Below are positions 27,801 to 41,272 of a stretch of 64,000 bases of DNA, piece after piece; position 1 is the first letter of the stretch, and every line of letters starts with the position of its first letter. The notes under the pieces are model-generated. The model had not been told where the DNA came from. It searched no databases and saw only the letters and a program-made list of their open reading frames with translations. This DNA comes from Monarcha castaneiventris obscurior (Eukaryota > Chordata > Aves > Passeriformes > Monarchidae): positions 9,114,001-9,178,000 of the forward strand of contig JAMPIT010000174.1 of assembly GCA_026261815.1 (NCBI GenBank), in the 5' to 3' direction. Both the position numbers and the translations under genes were made by a program.

Positions 27801-30800
27801 AGAAGTTGAGATTTTAGCTAATATCAGATGTGTTCATGGCACAAGAAAGATTAATTACTGTGGTACTGACATCACAGCCAGAATCTGTTTTCTACTGCCT
27901 ACCTGCAGTTTCTAGGCAGAATTTAAGTTGTAGTTTGGTCCACTTACACAGAAATGTCTTTGATAACAACTATCTTGAAAATGACATTTTGTCCTATCAG
28001 ATCAGATGGGAAGACTAAAAGAGGTACTTGACGCACCTCATGTTGTTGGTGAATTTTAATAATTCAAAGCTCCAGCTTATATTCATATTTTGACTGTTTT
28101 ATGGTGGTGTCAAAAGCACAATGTGAAATTTCCAACTAATTAAAAAAAACTGCACTAAATATTGTGTCCAAGAGGAGTCAAAGAAAAGAAAACTACACTG
28201 GTAATCAGTCATTTTTATCAGTCAGTAATACTATACTATGCTCCTAGACTGATGATACATGAAACACATCTCCTTTATGCAATTTTAAGTGCTATACAGC
28301 TTCATGGCTAAATCAGAAAAAGTGCTCCCGATGAGTTTACTTGAGAAAGAAGTTATTAAGCTAAGTAATTCTCTTTAAAGGACATTCTAGCTTTTCATCT
28401 AGCTACTTCAACAGCATACAAAATATATATTACTAGCTTAGGCCTTCATAAGACAAGCCAAATGATAGTTTTAGAGATGGTTACAAATAAATGCTTTTGT
28501 GGTTAAAACAGATATTGGATGGTAACCAAAATGTATTGCGCTTTTCTCATAGGATCTAATTCAGTGAACAATTCTAACTTAATTTTTCTTCCTTGATTTT
28601 ATATGATATAGATTAAATCTAAAAGCCTAATCCAAAGCCTAATCCAACTAATTTCTTTTAGTGCCATTGCGGCTGTGCAGAGAAGGAGTGGCTGGTGCTG
28701 CTGGCCCGTGTTAGCTCACTGTGTCTTAACTGGGGACAAAACGTCAGAGACAGGATTTGCTTTTGGGCTGCATTTACTTGCAAAGTCAAAATACTGTCTC
28801 TGTGTGATGAGGACATACCGTCATCACCAGCCAGCCTATAAGACATAGACACAGTTCTGCCCTCTCATCAGTCAGTGGGGCCAGGCTAAGTTGTTTTTGT
28901 GATAAGCTTCAGGTTAGATGCACTTAACACAACTGAAGCACATTCTTAGGAGGTGTGTGGGCAGTAGTGCCTAATTCGTAGACTTTACTTGATGTTCAAG
29001 GTACTGAGTTCTGACCACAATGGTAGCAGGTCGGAGCATATGCACCAGTAGAAGGAGTTTAACCTCTCTGCTTTTCTTAGCTACTTTAACATATGGGGTG
29101 GGTTTTCTTTTGCAGTTTTTGCCTAGAGCTTTTGAAATTGTTGCCTATTACCCAACAAAGTAATTCTGGGGATCAGGATGCCTACAAAATGGATATTGTA
29201 ATGTATAACTTGTTAGTGCCTATCTACTGTTTCTATTCACATTTTTCAGTTGATAACACTTTATAATGACAAAAAGACCGGAGATAACTTTTTCTATTTG
29301 AGTAGTAGCAGATTGTTGTCAGAAGTTGTAAGTCAAGGAGGTACATTTTTCCAGAGTAAATACCTGTATGGCTAATTCAGCTGTTCTATTAAAGAGCCCA
29401 TGCCTGGAAATTGAGCTCTGTGTTGTACTTAATCATCTCTAAAGAGGGAAACAATCTTTTGGCAATTAGAATCCTGAAAGATCCAGTGCACTCTAATGAC
29501 TACACTCTCTCCATAGCCCTGCACACCTCAGTGCTGTTAGTTCTTAGTTTACAGATTAAGACCAGATTGCATGAAAGTTAACAAACATATTAGCAAACAC
29601 TTCTCATTTATGTCAAACATCTACACATTACAAATGAAGTCTGTACCTGCAAAACAAAGCAAATGAAAATTATAATAATATCTCACAGCTACATTAATGC
29701 ACGATTAAGAGAGGTAGTTATGCTGGAGACCTTTTTTTTTAACAGAATTTAAAAATATGTTGTGATTAGTCTTTATCAACTCAACTAGCAAGAGGTTTAA
29801 GTTTCTTTGTTTTGGTTTGTTTTTTAGGTTTTTCTCTGGTCTCAGAATATTTGAGCTGAACATGGATACTCCTTGTAAGGCGAAATGGAGTCTGTTTGCC
29901 TCATTGCTCATCCTTACAAACTTCCCATGGGATACAAGTATCTCAGTGAGCAGAGTACAAGCCCTTCTTTCATGAGGATTTTGTAGGCCTGCATGTAAAC
30001 TTGGACTGGACCTGAATGTGTGGAAGTTTGTAATCTTGCTTTTCATAATTTACCTACTTTTATGACACAATTAAGAGAGTTTATTGTAATCTGATTTTAT
30101 CTAGTTAAAAATGAACTCATCTGTTAAACAGTGGTAATAAAAAAGCTGCGACTGTTATATATTTTAGCAGGAAAAAATGGAAAGCAATCTTTGTTTCAAA
30201 CATATTGAGCTCAGACAGCAAATTAAACGACAGCTACATTTCACTGGCTATAAAATTCCATGTGAATTTAGCAGGGCTGCAGCTTTAATGCCATACCATG
30301 AGCATCCATTCCCCTTCTAAAAACCCTTGAGACTGCAGTAGGTTTGATGTATCTGTCCACAAATCTTATCTGTGGTAGGATTAATAAAGTTTGCACTAAC
30401 AGCTTCAAAATATGTAATTGCACAATAACATCTGGGCCTGGTGCCTTGTGTCTGTTTACCTGTAGTTGGACATGAAATGCAGGTAAATACTTGTTCCTGT
30501 TCTGACTCTGCAGTGGAGTGTGAGCCTTGCTGATGCCAGAATGCCTTGGGCTGCACTAACAACCAAGCGGAGTCTCAGTAAGAGATTAATGCTCAGAAAT
30601 TGCACAACACCTGTTACACCCCAAAATCCACTGAAAACCACTGGGACAGAAGCCTCACTTACACCCAGCAGCTGCATAACTGCACGTGCAGAAATCTTTG
30701 GGGGGGGGATTAAGTACAAAATGATATGAGAACTGCAGCCTCTACCTACCAGGGGACATCATGTATCTCAGGCATCACAAGGCAGAGTAATTTAATGGTG

Positions 30801-32285
30801 TTAGTAGGGACTTCAAAACTTATCTTTTTGCTTGAATCTGGACTAAGGTGACTTGAGCTGAGAAGTAGATGGGGCTGCTGGCTTTCACCTGAGGGCAGGA
30901 AGCAAGATGGTGACGAGGAAGAAGAGCAGGTGCTCTGGCATTTGGAGAATGGGACAGAAGGAGTCAGCAGAGCAGTGACCAAGCACCGTTTTCAGTTGCC
31001 TGTTTGCCTTGTAGAAGGCTGAAGAAAGTGCATGGGCGTCCACAAGCTGCTACTGTGACAGCAGGTAAGAATGGGGCATCTTATATCTTCTAGACCTCCA
31101 GAAATCAGATGATTTTTTGATCTCTGCACACCTGAACCCTGGCATGCTAACAGCAGCATATCCTGAAGTCTGGAAAAGCTGCATCCCCAATGCCTGTCCA
31201 GGGCAATCCTGCAGTCACTGTATTGGTGTGGATTCAGGAGACCAAAGTAATAAGATGACACACAAAGGAAATTTTCTATTTTCTATGAAACAACTGGATG
31301 AAGATACTGCTTGAGTGTCAGGATTTGAAACTGAGATTTTAGGTCAGGGGCCATATTCTCTAAAGATCTCTTTTGTTTAATAAAAGGCACTAATGGATAG
31401 TTGTTTCTCAACCTTTCAAGTGCTGTGTGCACAGTGACAGGAGTGGTTTTCTCTCTCCTCTCGTGCATACTGTCTGTAGAGAGCAGAGTGAGAACTGACC
31501 CCTCCCAAATAAGTATCACAATCTGAATCTAGATTTACTTTGCATGTCTCATTCACTGTGCTAAGTTAAAAAGCAGAGAAACTCATCTCTCAGATTTACT
31601 TATTTTATGTACAAACAGACCAGGTTCTACCATTACTTCAAACAAAAGCATTTTGTTGGCCTTTGCATAGAGGAATAAGACGTCTTTTTTTTTTTCTTGT
31701 TTCATGACTAAAATATAATCTGAAGAAAATGAAAGCAAGGATTGTGCTATGAAAATAGAATTTATATTCTTTTCAGCTGCACTTATAAATACAAGATAAA
31801 ACACATAATCCCTAAAATTTTATATGCAGCATATAAATAACTTGACTTTCAGTACAAACAGTATAAACGCCCAATTTGCAGCAAGTGAGGACTCTCCAGA
31901 AAAGGATCTTAACTGACCTAATATGAGTATGCTTTGCTCTATTCATTGATTAACAAGATTTATACCTTGCTGGATATCCAAAGCTTACATAGAAAATGCA
32001 ACATCTCTTTAATGAGTATGTTCTTTGTACAAGTATCAGCTGGAATGGTACCATGAAACCAGACCCTGGATGAAGAGAGTGACTCAATGCCTGAGTCACT
32101 GATTGGGACACTTTGAATGTATCTGGATACATTAGCTGCATTGATGACTGAGAATTCCTGGTATACCCCTGGTTTAACATGCCAAGTAATTGTACCCATT
32201 CCTTGCCAGGCTGAGCATTGCAGAGGATGCTAGTATTAGGTTATGACATATTAGTAGCAACTTAATATTGAACTTGGGAACTTAC
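24878..32285 (-). other. MAGI2: 7.4 kb intron splitting MAGI2 WW domain 2
   Basis: The intron runs from GTAAGT at 32285 to the acceptor ending at 24878 on the minus strand, 7,408 nt. It holds one LTR (27232-27797, listed separately). 24900-27230: nothing identified. 27800-32285: nothing identified beyond short homopolymer runs (G run at about 30701-30709, T run at about 31686-31696). No extra exon was seen. Confidence 0.9.
27232..27797 (+). mobile_element. Solo LTR of an endogenous retrovirus
   Basis: The element has LTR-like ends TGTCATGGT and ACCATTACA, inverted with one mismatch. Inside, in the plus direction, are TATA-like motifs (gatataaaag near 27315, gatataac near 27500), a pyrimidine-rich stretch and a polyadenylation-type signal (attaaa near 27742) before the 3' end. 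No internal retroviral genes flank it. A clear target-site duplication is not visible: the flanks are gcatag and aaaaga. It is antisense to MAGI2. An alternative left end at 27172 (TGTAATGG) pairs perfectly with CCATTACA but lacks the ACC/GGT extension, so the left boundary is uncertain. Confidence 0.75.
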
Positions 32286-32343
32286 TCAACATAATAAGTG
32301 CCATAAATGGGATCATCAATTTTCTCCCAGCCATATGGAAGCT
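32286..32343 (-). CDS. MAGI2: MAGI2 exon: first part of WW domain 2 (58-nt small exon)
   Basis: On the minus strand the acceptor context is tctttgtttttcag, followed by 58 coding bases, then a consensus donor GTAAGT at 32285-32280. The exon starts with two bases that complete a Glu codon from the missing upstream exon. It then encodes [18 protein letters not shown] and ends with the first two bases of an Asp codon. This is the N-terminal two thirds of the second WW domain: the first signature Trp is in YGWEK and the aromatic core is TYYV. WW domains bind proline-rich ligands such as PPxY. The exon is too short for ordinary ORF finding and was recognised from the protein family. Length is 2+54+2 nt. 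The partner half of the WW fold is 7.4 kb away at 24877-24756. Confidence 0.95.
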
Positions 32344-34010
32344 CTGAAAAACAAAGAGTTATCTCTCTCAGTAAATGCAGTACAGAATGTTAGATTTCTA
32401 ATAACAAAATTGTGGATCTTTGCCAGGTGTTGAGGGAAATAATAGTGAAATTAGATACAGCGACCAAAGCAAATGCCAAACCTTGAACACACCTCATGGC
32501 AGCCAAAAGTAGCAGTAACTTGAAAATTTGCATGCAAAACCAGATCTCAGTTTCAAAAGCAACACATTTTGGTTGAACTTTATTGTTCCAACAGTTGTAC
32601 CAGCCAACAACTGTAGCACATCTTGTGTAACATCACTGCCAGAGGAAGTGAGGACATTCTATTTTCACAAACAGGTACACACAAAAAAATATTATTTTGC
32701 TTTTTGAGCTTTTTTCTTAGGAATCCTGGAAAAGATGGCATAGAAGGAACTAAAAGAGTTTGTCTCCTGCCATATAGTACAGCAAGTATACTGCAAGGCT
32801 TACACCATTCGTCTTACTGTGATTGCAATTCCACAGTCTCCAAAGGCATCCTGTTCCAAAGTTTAGTTATATATCAGGAACATTGGAGTGCAGAGCAGTA
32901 CATGAAAGTACAAACCAAAATAAGATACTGAAGCATCCTCTGGACATAAAGCTAACTACATTTTGCAGAACAGAGATCCCTAAAACATTCTGGTCTTAAC
33001 AATCAAAATGTTACAAATATTGATTCAATAATCTTGAAAATCAATCTACCTTCATTTATAACCAAACTGCCACATATATATTAATGTACATCCATACTTA
33101 TTTTATTATCACTCACACTGAATGCTTAAAAAGTTATTATACCACCAACAGAATTTCATCTTGTGTTTAAAAGGCACCAGACAGAGGCAACAAGTATCTT
33201 GGTGACATGAACAGAGCAAAAAACCTCAGTGCCAGATATAGTGACGTTGATGGAGGAGACTCACAAAAGGACGGGCATTCCCATCACACACAGGTGTTGA
33301 TTTTTGTGCAGTTAAAGAATATGACACGATGTATGGGGAGTGGTAATGAGATTCTATAAGGAAATTTGATTCTGGAATTCCTTATCTGAGATTTTTTTTT
33401 GTTTGGTTTAAACTCAGTTGCACTATTTTAAAGTAACTTTTTCTAGACAATGAGTACTGAACTAGAGAGAACAGAACTGATGTAGATCATATTGAACAGT
33501 CATTAAACTGGACATAAAGAAGTACCCCTGGATGACTCGAGCTTTTTTTTTTTCACTGATAATATGAATAGACAATTATTGACATGCTCAAAGGGGCAAG
33601 TAGGAAAGTAAAGCCTGAGTGGCAAAAGGGAGGCTAAAGGGTTAAAAGGCAATGTTAATCTCTGCTTGTTACTTCTTCAAATGCATCTGTAATAGCTGAT
33701 CCTTTCTTGAGTGAATCTGTTTAGACTGCTGTGGTCTTCATCTCACATTGCCCCCAGGGGATATTCCTGCTCAGCCTATTCCAATCCTGCATTGAAGGAT
33801 ACAACCCTCTGCCAGACAGAAGCAGAAGAGAAATGCAGAAGGCTTTTTAGCAGAAGGCTTAATGTTGATATTCAATTTTTCCTATTATTCTTAGACTATT
33901 GTTAGCTTTGAAACCTTCCTAAGTCCACACTCTGAGCTGCTTTTGTCAGGGCTATTTTGTTATTGTCACTTCATATGAATAAATGCAGCATAAGGTATTT
34001 AAGCAGGTCA

Positions 34011-34562
34011 CAGAATTACAGAATGGTTGATGTTGGAAGGGAAATTTGGATGTTGTCTAGCCCAACCCCTCTGCTCAAAGCAGGGACACCCGGATCAGAT
34101 TGCTCAGGACCACCTGCAGTCAGTGCTTGAATATCTCCAAGGACAGAGACTCCACAACCTTTCTGGGGAACTCTGTGCCCTTTTGCCTCCTGTCCTGTCA
34201 CCGCATCACTGCAAAGAGCCTGGTTCTGTCCTCCTTGCACCTCCCTTCATGTATTTATTTAGATTGATAAAATCTCCCTTGAATCTTCACTTCTTCATGC
34301 CAAACACTCCCAGGTCTCTAAGCCTTTCCTCATAGGAGGGATGCTCCAGTCCCTTAATCACCTTAGTGGCCATTCACTGGACTCTCTCCTCTATGTCCAT
34401 GTCTCTCCTGTACTGGGAGCCCTGGATGCAACACTCTAGCTGTGTCTCACCTGTGCTGAGTAGAGGGGCAGGATCAGTTCCTTGATCCACTGGTGTTGCT
34501 CTGCAAGGCAGCCCAGGAGGCTGCTGACCTGCTATGTTGCAGGGCCATGTCACTGGCATGTC
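34011..34562 (-). mobile_element. CR1 LINE 3' region, minus strand
   Basis: The plus strand begins cacagaattacagaatggtt and proceeds through tctagcccaacccctctgct, ggagactccacaacctttct, tcataggagggatgctccag and attcactggactctctcct. This is the reverse complement of the CR1 3' UTR and the end of ORF2 as known in birds. At about 550 bp it is among the longest CR1 pieces in the window. Several small deletions relative to the consensus are evident. It shares orientation with MAGI2 transcription. Confidence 0.93.
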
Positions 34563-36530
34563 AAGGCTCTATGCATTAGAAAGCCCTGGTGATGCTCTTT
34601 CCAGAGCTTCACAGAACTTGAGTAAAATGAGGTGAGTCACCCTACACTGGCTCTTAAAAAGTCCTGTGTATCTTGGAACAAGACTGTGTAATGTAATCCA
34701 TAAATATTCACAAAAGAAATCAGCTGATGCACATATCCTGTACTGCCCCTACAGTAAGTTTCACTGCCAACTCATGCATGATAAACAAGGCAAAAATCTG
34801 CTATGAAAAACGATGCTCTTACTAAGCAGTATGACACAGAATGAATATAAAGTATTAGCTTAAGTACTATTAGTACATTTTATTTTCGTGTAACCTTGCA
34901 AAGTTTTCTTCCCCTATTTAACTTAATATTGCTTTCATATCTGTCCATCTAAAAGTACATCTTAGAGAAAAGTCGGATGGGTACCAGTAAAACCTGTACA
35001 TAAAAATATGCACAAACACACATCCCCATATCCATACACACACAGGTGTGTGTAGTTCCTCTCCCAAAGTGTATTAGTAGAGGCAATTTTTTTCCCCAAT
35101 TATGAAATAAATAAAAAAGTAGATATTTTGTCCAAATTTAAAAGTAGGTATTTCTATGTAAGTATATACACTTAAGGTATATAAATGCAGATGACATATT
35201 TTATTTTAAATTATTGTGAAAATCTGAAATAATTGAGGATTCACTATTAACCTATTGGCCTATTTTTTTCCTAAAGTAATACTTAACTGTATTTATGAAC
35301 TGGCACCACTGAGAAGGAAAAAGAAAAAATCCATTTACTAGTGTAAAAGTCTGTAAAAATTTGATGAATTGGACATACTAAGGAGAACCCACTTTTAAAT
35401 GCATGGATTGAGCCACTGATTATCTAACATCATAGGACAGCCACGGGTTCAGAAGAAAGAAAAACAAGATTATCTTTGTGTACCATAATAAACTCCATGT
35501 AAGGTTATGCTCTTATTTTTTTATTCCATTTAAGATTCAGCCTATAAGCTATGTTTAATTAAAATTCTGTGTTGACCAGTAAAACAGAATTGCTAGAGCA
35601 CAAACCCCAGGCCCCTGCCTGTCAAGTATGGCGCATAAGGTTAGTGGAGTGTAGTTTACTACAGAGGTTCTATAAGAAGAATCTTCTGCTACATTAGCTT
35701 TCAGGAGCACTGTGATTATTTTTCATTACATTAAATAGTGGCATCTATTCCATTTTTCACTATTGAAATGAAAGATTACAGGACAGAAATACTTTAGTGC
35801 TTCATAAAACAGGAAGCTAAGCATTTGCCAAATTAGGGGTGAGGGCAGTATGGTTTCTCCTTTTGATTTCACTGTGCCCAGGGATGATCATTAGGGATGA
35901 AAGTGAACAGTAAATATTTGTAAAAGAGAATTGTAAAACACTAGTGAAGGAGATTGCTGATGGCCATCATGATGTGAATAGGGAAAAGAGCTGTATCTTA
36001 CAGCTCATATTCATTTGTTACCATCAGCATGCTCATTCGTGTACAATTTGTGTAAGCACTAGTTCATGGATATGGTGCTGTAATATGACAGACATCTTCA
36101 TGAGCTCAACACTTCTATCACTCATGGCCTCCTTGTCTATTGACTCCTGAAGGCTTTCTCTGTATAGATGGAAAAAAATTAAATATCTACCTTTTAAAAA
36201 AAAATTCTTAAATATCTAATATCCTCCTATCATCCAGTGCAGGGCCTGTTCAGGAATATTTATAAAATCACCATTTAAAATTTAGTAATATTTTCTGCAG
36301 TGGTTGGCAATTCTGACTCCATGAGTGGATGTAAAGGTGCTGGATAATCTGTATGGTATGTTTGTATCCTCCAGTTTTCACAATGCATGCTTTATTCCTT
36401 GCAAAAGAAGCAGCATCTAGCCACACCAGCCATCCAACACGACCTTTGCTTGGTAACCATCTGGGTGAGCTTTTAATTCAGAAGAAACTGCATTTCTAAT
36501 AGTTAAATGCCCAGTGGTAATGAAAGTCAA

Positions 36531-36553
36531 GAAAGAAAGAAAGAAAGAAAGAA
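36531..36553. repeat. (GAAA)n tetranucleotide microsatellite
   Basis: Five to six copies of GAAA are followed by an A- and G-rich purine run to about 36570. Confidence 0.9.
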
Positions 36554-39500
36554 GGAAAAAAAGGAAAGACAAATAGGAATTCAAGCAGGTCACTTTAATA
36601 ATCAATTGTAGTGCCTTCTCATCACAGACTGCTTATGCTAATAGTGCAGATGCTCTTATTCTGCCTTGTGAAAGCTGTTGCATTTCAGAATGATTTTTAA
36701 TGGTGCCACTTAACATTCTCTAGGGATGGTGGAAGGAATACATTTTGGATCTCAATGTGCCAAGAAGAAAAAGCGTATTACCAAGCCCAGAGATTAATTT
36801 TTCTGAAGTTTATCATTTACTAACTGAGTTAAAGAGAGTCATAAAAACTTCTCAGGGTTTCAGAACAACAGACAGCATTGTGTCACTACCCCAGTGACAG
36901 GCTAGAAAGAAAGATGAGAGCGTTTTTCCTGATTCAGCTGCAATCAAAGTATTTGCATAGTTCAAAGGAATATAGCATGAGAGAGAAAAAGAAAATATAA
37001 TTCCTGCTGTTATTGAAAATACTTTCAATAAGTATGTGGAAGCTGTGGAAGTCAACATGAGTTTGGTTCACCTGCCTTGTTAGCACCCTGGCACAGGCCA
37101 GGAATCCTTTTCTAACCTATGCAGGAGATTTTTCAGAAAAATACTCTATCTTCCAACTCAACAGCCTGTGTTTGTTTCTTGCTTTCTTTATTATCTTCTC
37201 TTTCTCCCTGTTTCAAATTCAATATTGCCTTTTCAAGTCAGTTACCTACTACAAAGGATATCAAAAGAGTTGGGTTAAAAGTTACAAAACAGTGCAGCTC
37301 CACAGTCCAATGCAGTGTCACAGTCTTCCAGTTTCTCTAAGAGATACAGTCTTTGCAAATATTTATCTCTAAGTCTAAACCAGCATAGCTTACACAAGAA
37401 AACATTGCTTGTAATACCCTAAGGCACAGCACAGATTCCCAGGGAGTGGATGCTGCTCCTGGTGTGCTGTGCTGCTCCCTCAGGAGCTCAGGGTGGGAGA
37501 TACTTGGTTTGGATGCTTTTGTTAGTGCAAGTCCACACTGTCGAGCTGATACATGAAACATACTGTGGTTGTGCTGCTGCTCCTGAAACCTCTGATACAG
37601 GTTGCCATAAAGAAAGAGAGGATAGCAATGCCCAGTAAAAATCATGGCTTAACCTACTACCCCCATACCTATGTGAATTCTGCTAGGTCACCCAGCTGCA
37701 TTCCATCTGGAGCTCAAAAAATGAACCAAATCAACAGGTATATGCTATGGTAACACTGAATGGGTGGGGAGAGAAAACAAATAGATAAAAAAGTTGGAAG
37801 TTGAATTGCTCACTGTCTCAGTAAAAATAACAACAAAGGTAGGACTGACAATTCCACCTCCACAAAAAAACCCCCAAACTGACTATTTCTTTTCTGGAAG
37901 ATCTGGAAAACCTAGGGAATGTACCACCTCCAAGTCAAGCCATGTAAGTTCAATTTCAATGAAACTCGTGTTCTCCAACTGCCATTCTCATATCAGCAAT
38001 TTTCACAGAGTCATGACTGTTTATGTTCTGTCTGCAATCAAAAAACATTCATGTGCAATTTATTCTCAAGAATAAAATGTCATTATGCAAAATTTCTCCT
38101 TGCACAATGGAAATAAATGTCTAAGTAACACTCACATCTGATAAATGCATCTTCTTCCTTCTGTGCAGCTTATTGGGACATGCTACATCCTTAATTATGT
38201 AGAGCGTAGATTACTTAATATTATTATAAATTCAATTATATTTTTTCCCAGCATTGTTACAAAGTCAAATACTGGCAGCAGTAGGGATATTTTTAAACAT
38301 TAGGTGTATTTGATCCCTCTGACATTCAGAACTATGCAACTGCTAATCAAGATTTGCATTAATACAGTGAAAAAGTGTGAACTGAATTACTGGGGTTTTA
38401 CTGGTTTTGTTTGTTTTTTTTTTTTTTTTCCCCAATCAAAAAGAGTTTATAAAGGGCTTTTTAGTTTTTCATTCAAATAAAAATTAAACCCCCCCAATCA
38501 ATTAGAAATAAATAAGGGGGCAAATAACTTATACGTTGAAAACTCAGCTAGATTACTATAGGCAGTGCCTGAGATGATTTCCTTAATAAAGGTTTAATAA
38601 AGAGCTCAGTGCTCAAGAGGTCAGTGGGCAATTGCTGAAGCTGGTCAAAAGTACTCGCCATGGACCTTTTCAAGAGAAAGCTAAGAGTTTCTGCTAAAAG
38701 ATTTCAAACAAATTACAGAATCCTGTTTTCCGTGTATTTATAAAGAATAGATTTAAGGAAAGCAGAAATATTGAAAAAAATATTATTAAAACTTTATAAT
38801 TTTTTTCAATCTTGTTGTCTGTCCTTACTCCTGGACTATTTGTGCCAGGTGCCTGGTTCATATTACAGGACTTCTGGGGGAAGAGAAGCTTAAACCAGCT
38901 CCTTGTTGATCTCAAAGTTTCCACTAAAGTGACCAGCATTATGCTGGTGAAATAGAGATATCTCACATTTTAGCTACAAATTCTTGCTCAGAAGACTGTA
39001 CAGGAATGCAGCCAGGCTTCCTCAGAATAATTTAACAGCAGTGTGCCTTAGCTTCCAAGAAGGGCTTGGTAAAATTTCTGAATTCTGTGTTAAATTACTC
39101 GCTATCTCATTTTTAATATAATAAAGGGTACATATAAACCGAGTCACTGCAACTCTTATCCTCACAGGTCATAGCTTTAAACTAGTCCACGTAGGCACTG
39201 CTAGGAATGAAGTCCCTTCAGGATGAGGCACATTTCTGCAGAATGCCAAGTTGCCAGAGGAGCCCGACCCATGCCCTGGTGGGCCCATGAGCCGAGGAGC
39301 TGAGGTGGCACTGCTGGCTGGTTCAAGGTTCAGCCAGGCACATAAAAGGGTCTGGCACTGGCACACTCATTTTGCCTGCAGAACAGGAGCCCTCAGTACA
39401 TCAACTGCACGCTGCATTATCAATTTGTATTCCTGAAATTCAGCAGATTTGCTTCATGCCACGTACAGCTCCAACGTGGAAGATCCTGCCTTTGAAACTG

Positions 39501-40104
39501 ATTTTATTAACACAGCTGGTTTATGCTATATTCTTTTGACTTTGAAAAAAACAGACTGAAAAGAAACACTCTTTTTGATCTTTTGGATGTTCAAATCCTT
39601 CAGTACTTGTATCTCATTACTGACTGTATCAATTCAGCCTTGTTACAAACCAGTGTTTTCTATCTAATAAATGCATGATGTCATGAAGTTAGGTTTTTCT
39701 TCTATTTGTTTTTCAGTCTCTTACTTTATTTATATTCTTTCCTTTGCTGTTAAATGTTTAAGAGCATACCCTGTGAATTTGTGGAGTTACTGAATTTATG
39801 GTTATTATAAAACCTAAACCCTCAAATTTGGCTACTAACCGAAAAAGATCCATATAAAAGCATGTAGCTACTAAAAGTACAGCCCTAATTTTATGTGAGG
39901 TTGCCAGGTATTTTGTCACTCAAATTCAACGACTTTAGTTATCTATTCACCTCTTAACCTCTAGTATAACAAATTTAAAAAGTTCATTATTCTGTAACAA
40001 ACCTAAATGACACATTTCAGTGCTATTTTTCAGTGCCACAGTTTAAAAAGAGGGAAACTGGAATAACCTCAGCCTTTGCTCACAGGGTAAATGCCCCTGC
40101 CTTT

Positions 40105-40720
40105 GCCTGTCTTGGTTGCCCTCTGCTGAACTCCTGTGTATCATGGGGTCCAAAAACTGCATTCGGTATTACAGACACAGTCTAATAAGTCAGTTCCCAG
40201 CCTGTACTGCTTCAAGATTTTCTTCCTGCCCAGGTGTAGAGCTCTGCATTTGTCCCTGTTGAATTTCACAGGGTTTCTGCTGGCCCAGTCCCCCAGCCTG
40301 GCTAGGGCCCAGTGCAGCCATGCCCTTGACTGATCCCCATGGGGTCACCTGCAAAGCTGACTTTGTTGCCTCCTTCAGACAACACAGAGATGTCAAACAG
40401 AGCAGATTAATCTATAAACTGCTGCCATACTCCTCTTCCACAGGCATTCAGGTACAGTGTGGCCCATTAACCACCACCCTCTAAGCCTCAACACCCAACA
40501 AGTTACTTACATGCACAGTTCTCCATCCACTCAGATTTTTAATGTCTTAAATATAATACACAAGATTTTGTGACAATCAACAACAAAAAAATCTTGAATA
40601 AGTCAAGATAAATGACATCCACTGCTTTAACTTCATCCACAGACCCAGTAATTTTAGCACGGCAAAGTGCATGATTTGCAGTGGGTAAATCCACACTAGC
40701 TGTTCCCAGTGCATTAGATA
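40105..40720 (-). mobile_element. Degenerate CR1 LINE fragment, minus strand
   Basis: The plus strand carries reverse-complement CR1 landmarks in consensus order: tgccctctgctgaactcctg, gtgtagagctctgcatttgt, ggcccagtcccccagcctgg, then cagagatgtcaaacagagca and aagataaatgacatccactg. These belong to the ORF2 end and reverse-transcriptase region. It has many deletions and substitutions and is older-looking than the 34011 copy. The upper edge is masked by the LTR that starts at about 40758. Confidence 0.82.
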
Positions 40721-40757
40721 TGGATGGGATGAAGTTACCTTTCCCCACAGCAGCTCT

Positions 40758-41272
40758 TGTAGTGCTGTGCTTTGCATCAGTAGCTAGAAAGGTGCTGATA
40801 ACACACCAGTGTTTTGGCTACTGCTGAGCAGTGCTGGCACAGCATCACAGGGATCTCCCCAGCATTCCCACCTCACCAGTTGGCTGGGTTTGGGCAAGAC
40901 CTTGGGAAGGGGCATAGTCAGGACAGCTGACCCAAACTGACAAAAGGGATGTTCTGTATCATATGACGTGTGCTCAGAAATAAAAGCTAAGAGAAAGGAG
41001 GAGGAAGAAGAACAATCTTTATTCATGACATCTCTCTTCCAAAGCAATGGCTATGTGTGCTGAAGCCCTGAGTCCTGGAAGTAGCTGGACACCACTTGTT
41101 GATGGAAAGAAGAGAGAAAAATCTTTTCCTTTGCTTCCACAAGTGATCATTGCTCTTACTTTATTAAACTGCTTTTATCTTGACACTTTTTTCCCCCCAT
41201 CTTATTTTCTCCCCTACGTCCAGCTAAGAAGTGGTAGGGCAGCTTGATGGGCAGCAAGGACAGCCCACCACA
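40758..41272 (+). mobile_element. ERV LTR, plus strand
   Basis: The segment matches a songbird-type LTR that I recognise by landmarks: ggctactgctgagcagtgct, gggacagctga-like text near 40920, aataaaag near 40980 and ttactttattaaactgcttt near 41158. It ends in cagcccaccaca at 41272. The 3' end CCCACCACA is the reverse complement of the TGTGGTGGG that begins the oppositely oriented LTR at 46841, so the two belong to related families. No adjoining gag, pol or env is visible. The left boundary (TGTAGTG at 40758) is uncertain and no target-site duplication was found. Confidence 0.78.

Noticed and set aside
39240..39370. GC-rich stretch with acataaaagg, LTR-promoter-like
   Set aside because: No terminal TG/CA boundaries or polyadenylation arrangement could be seen.
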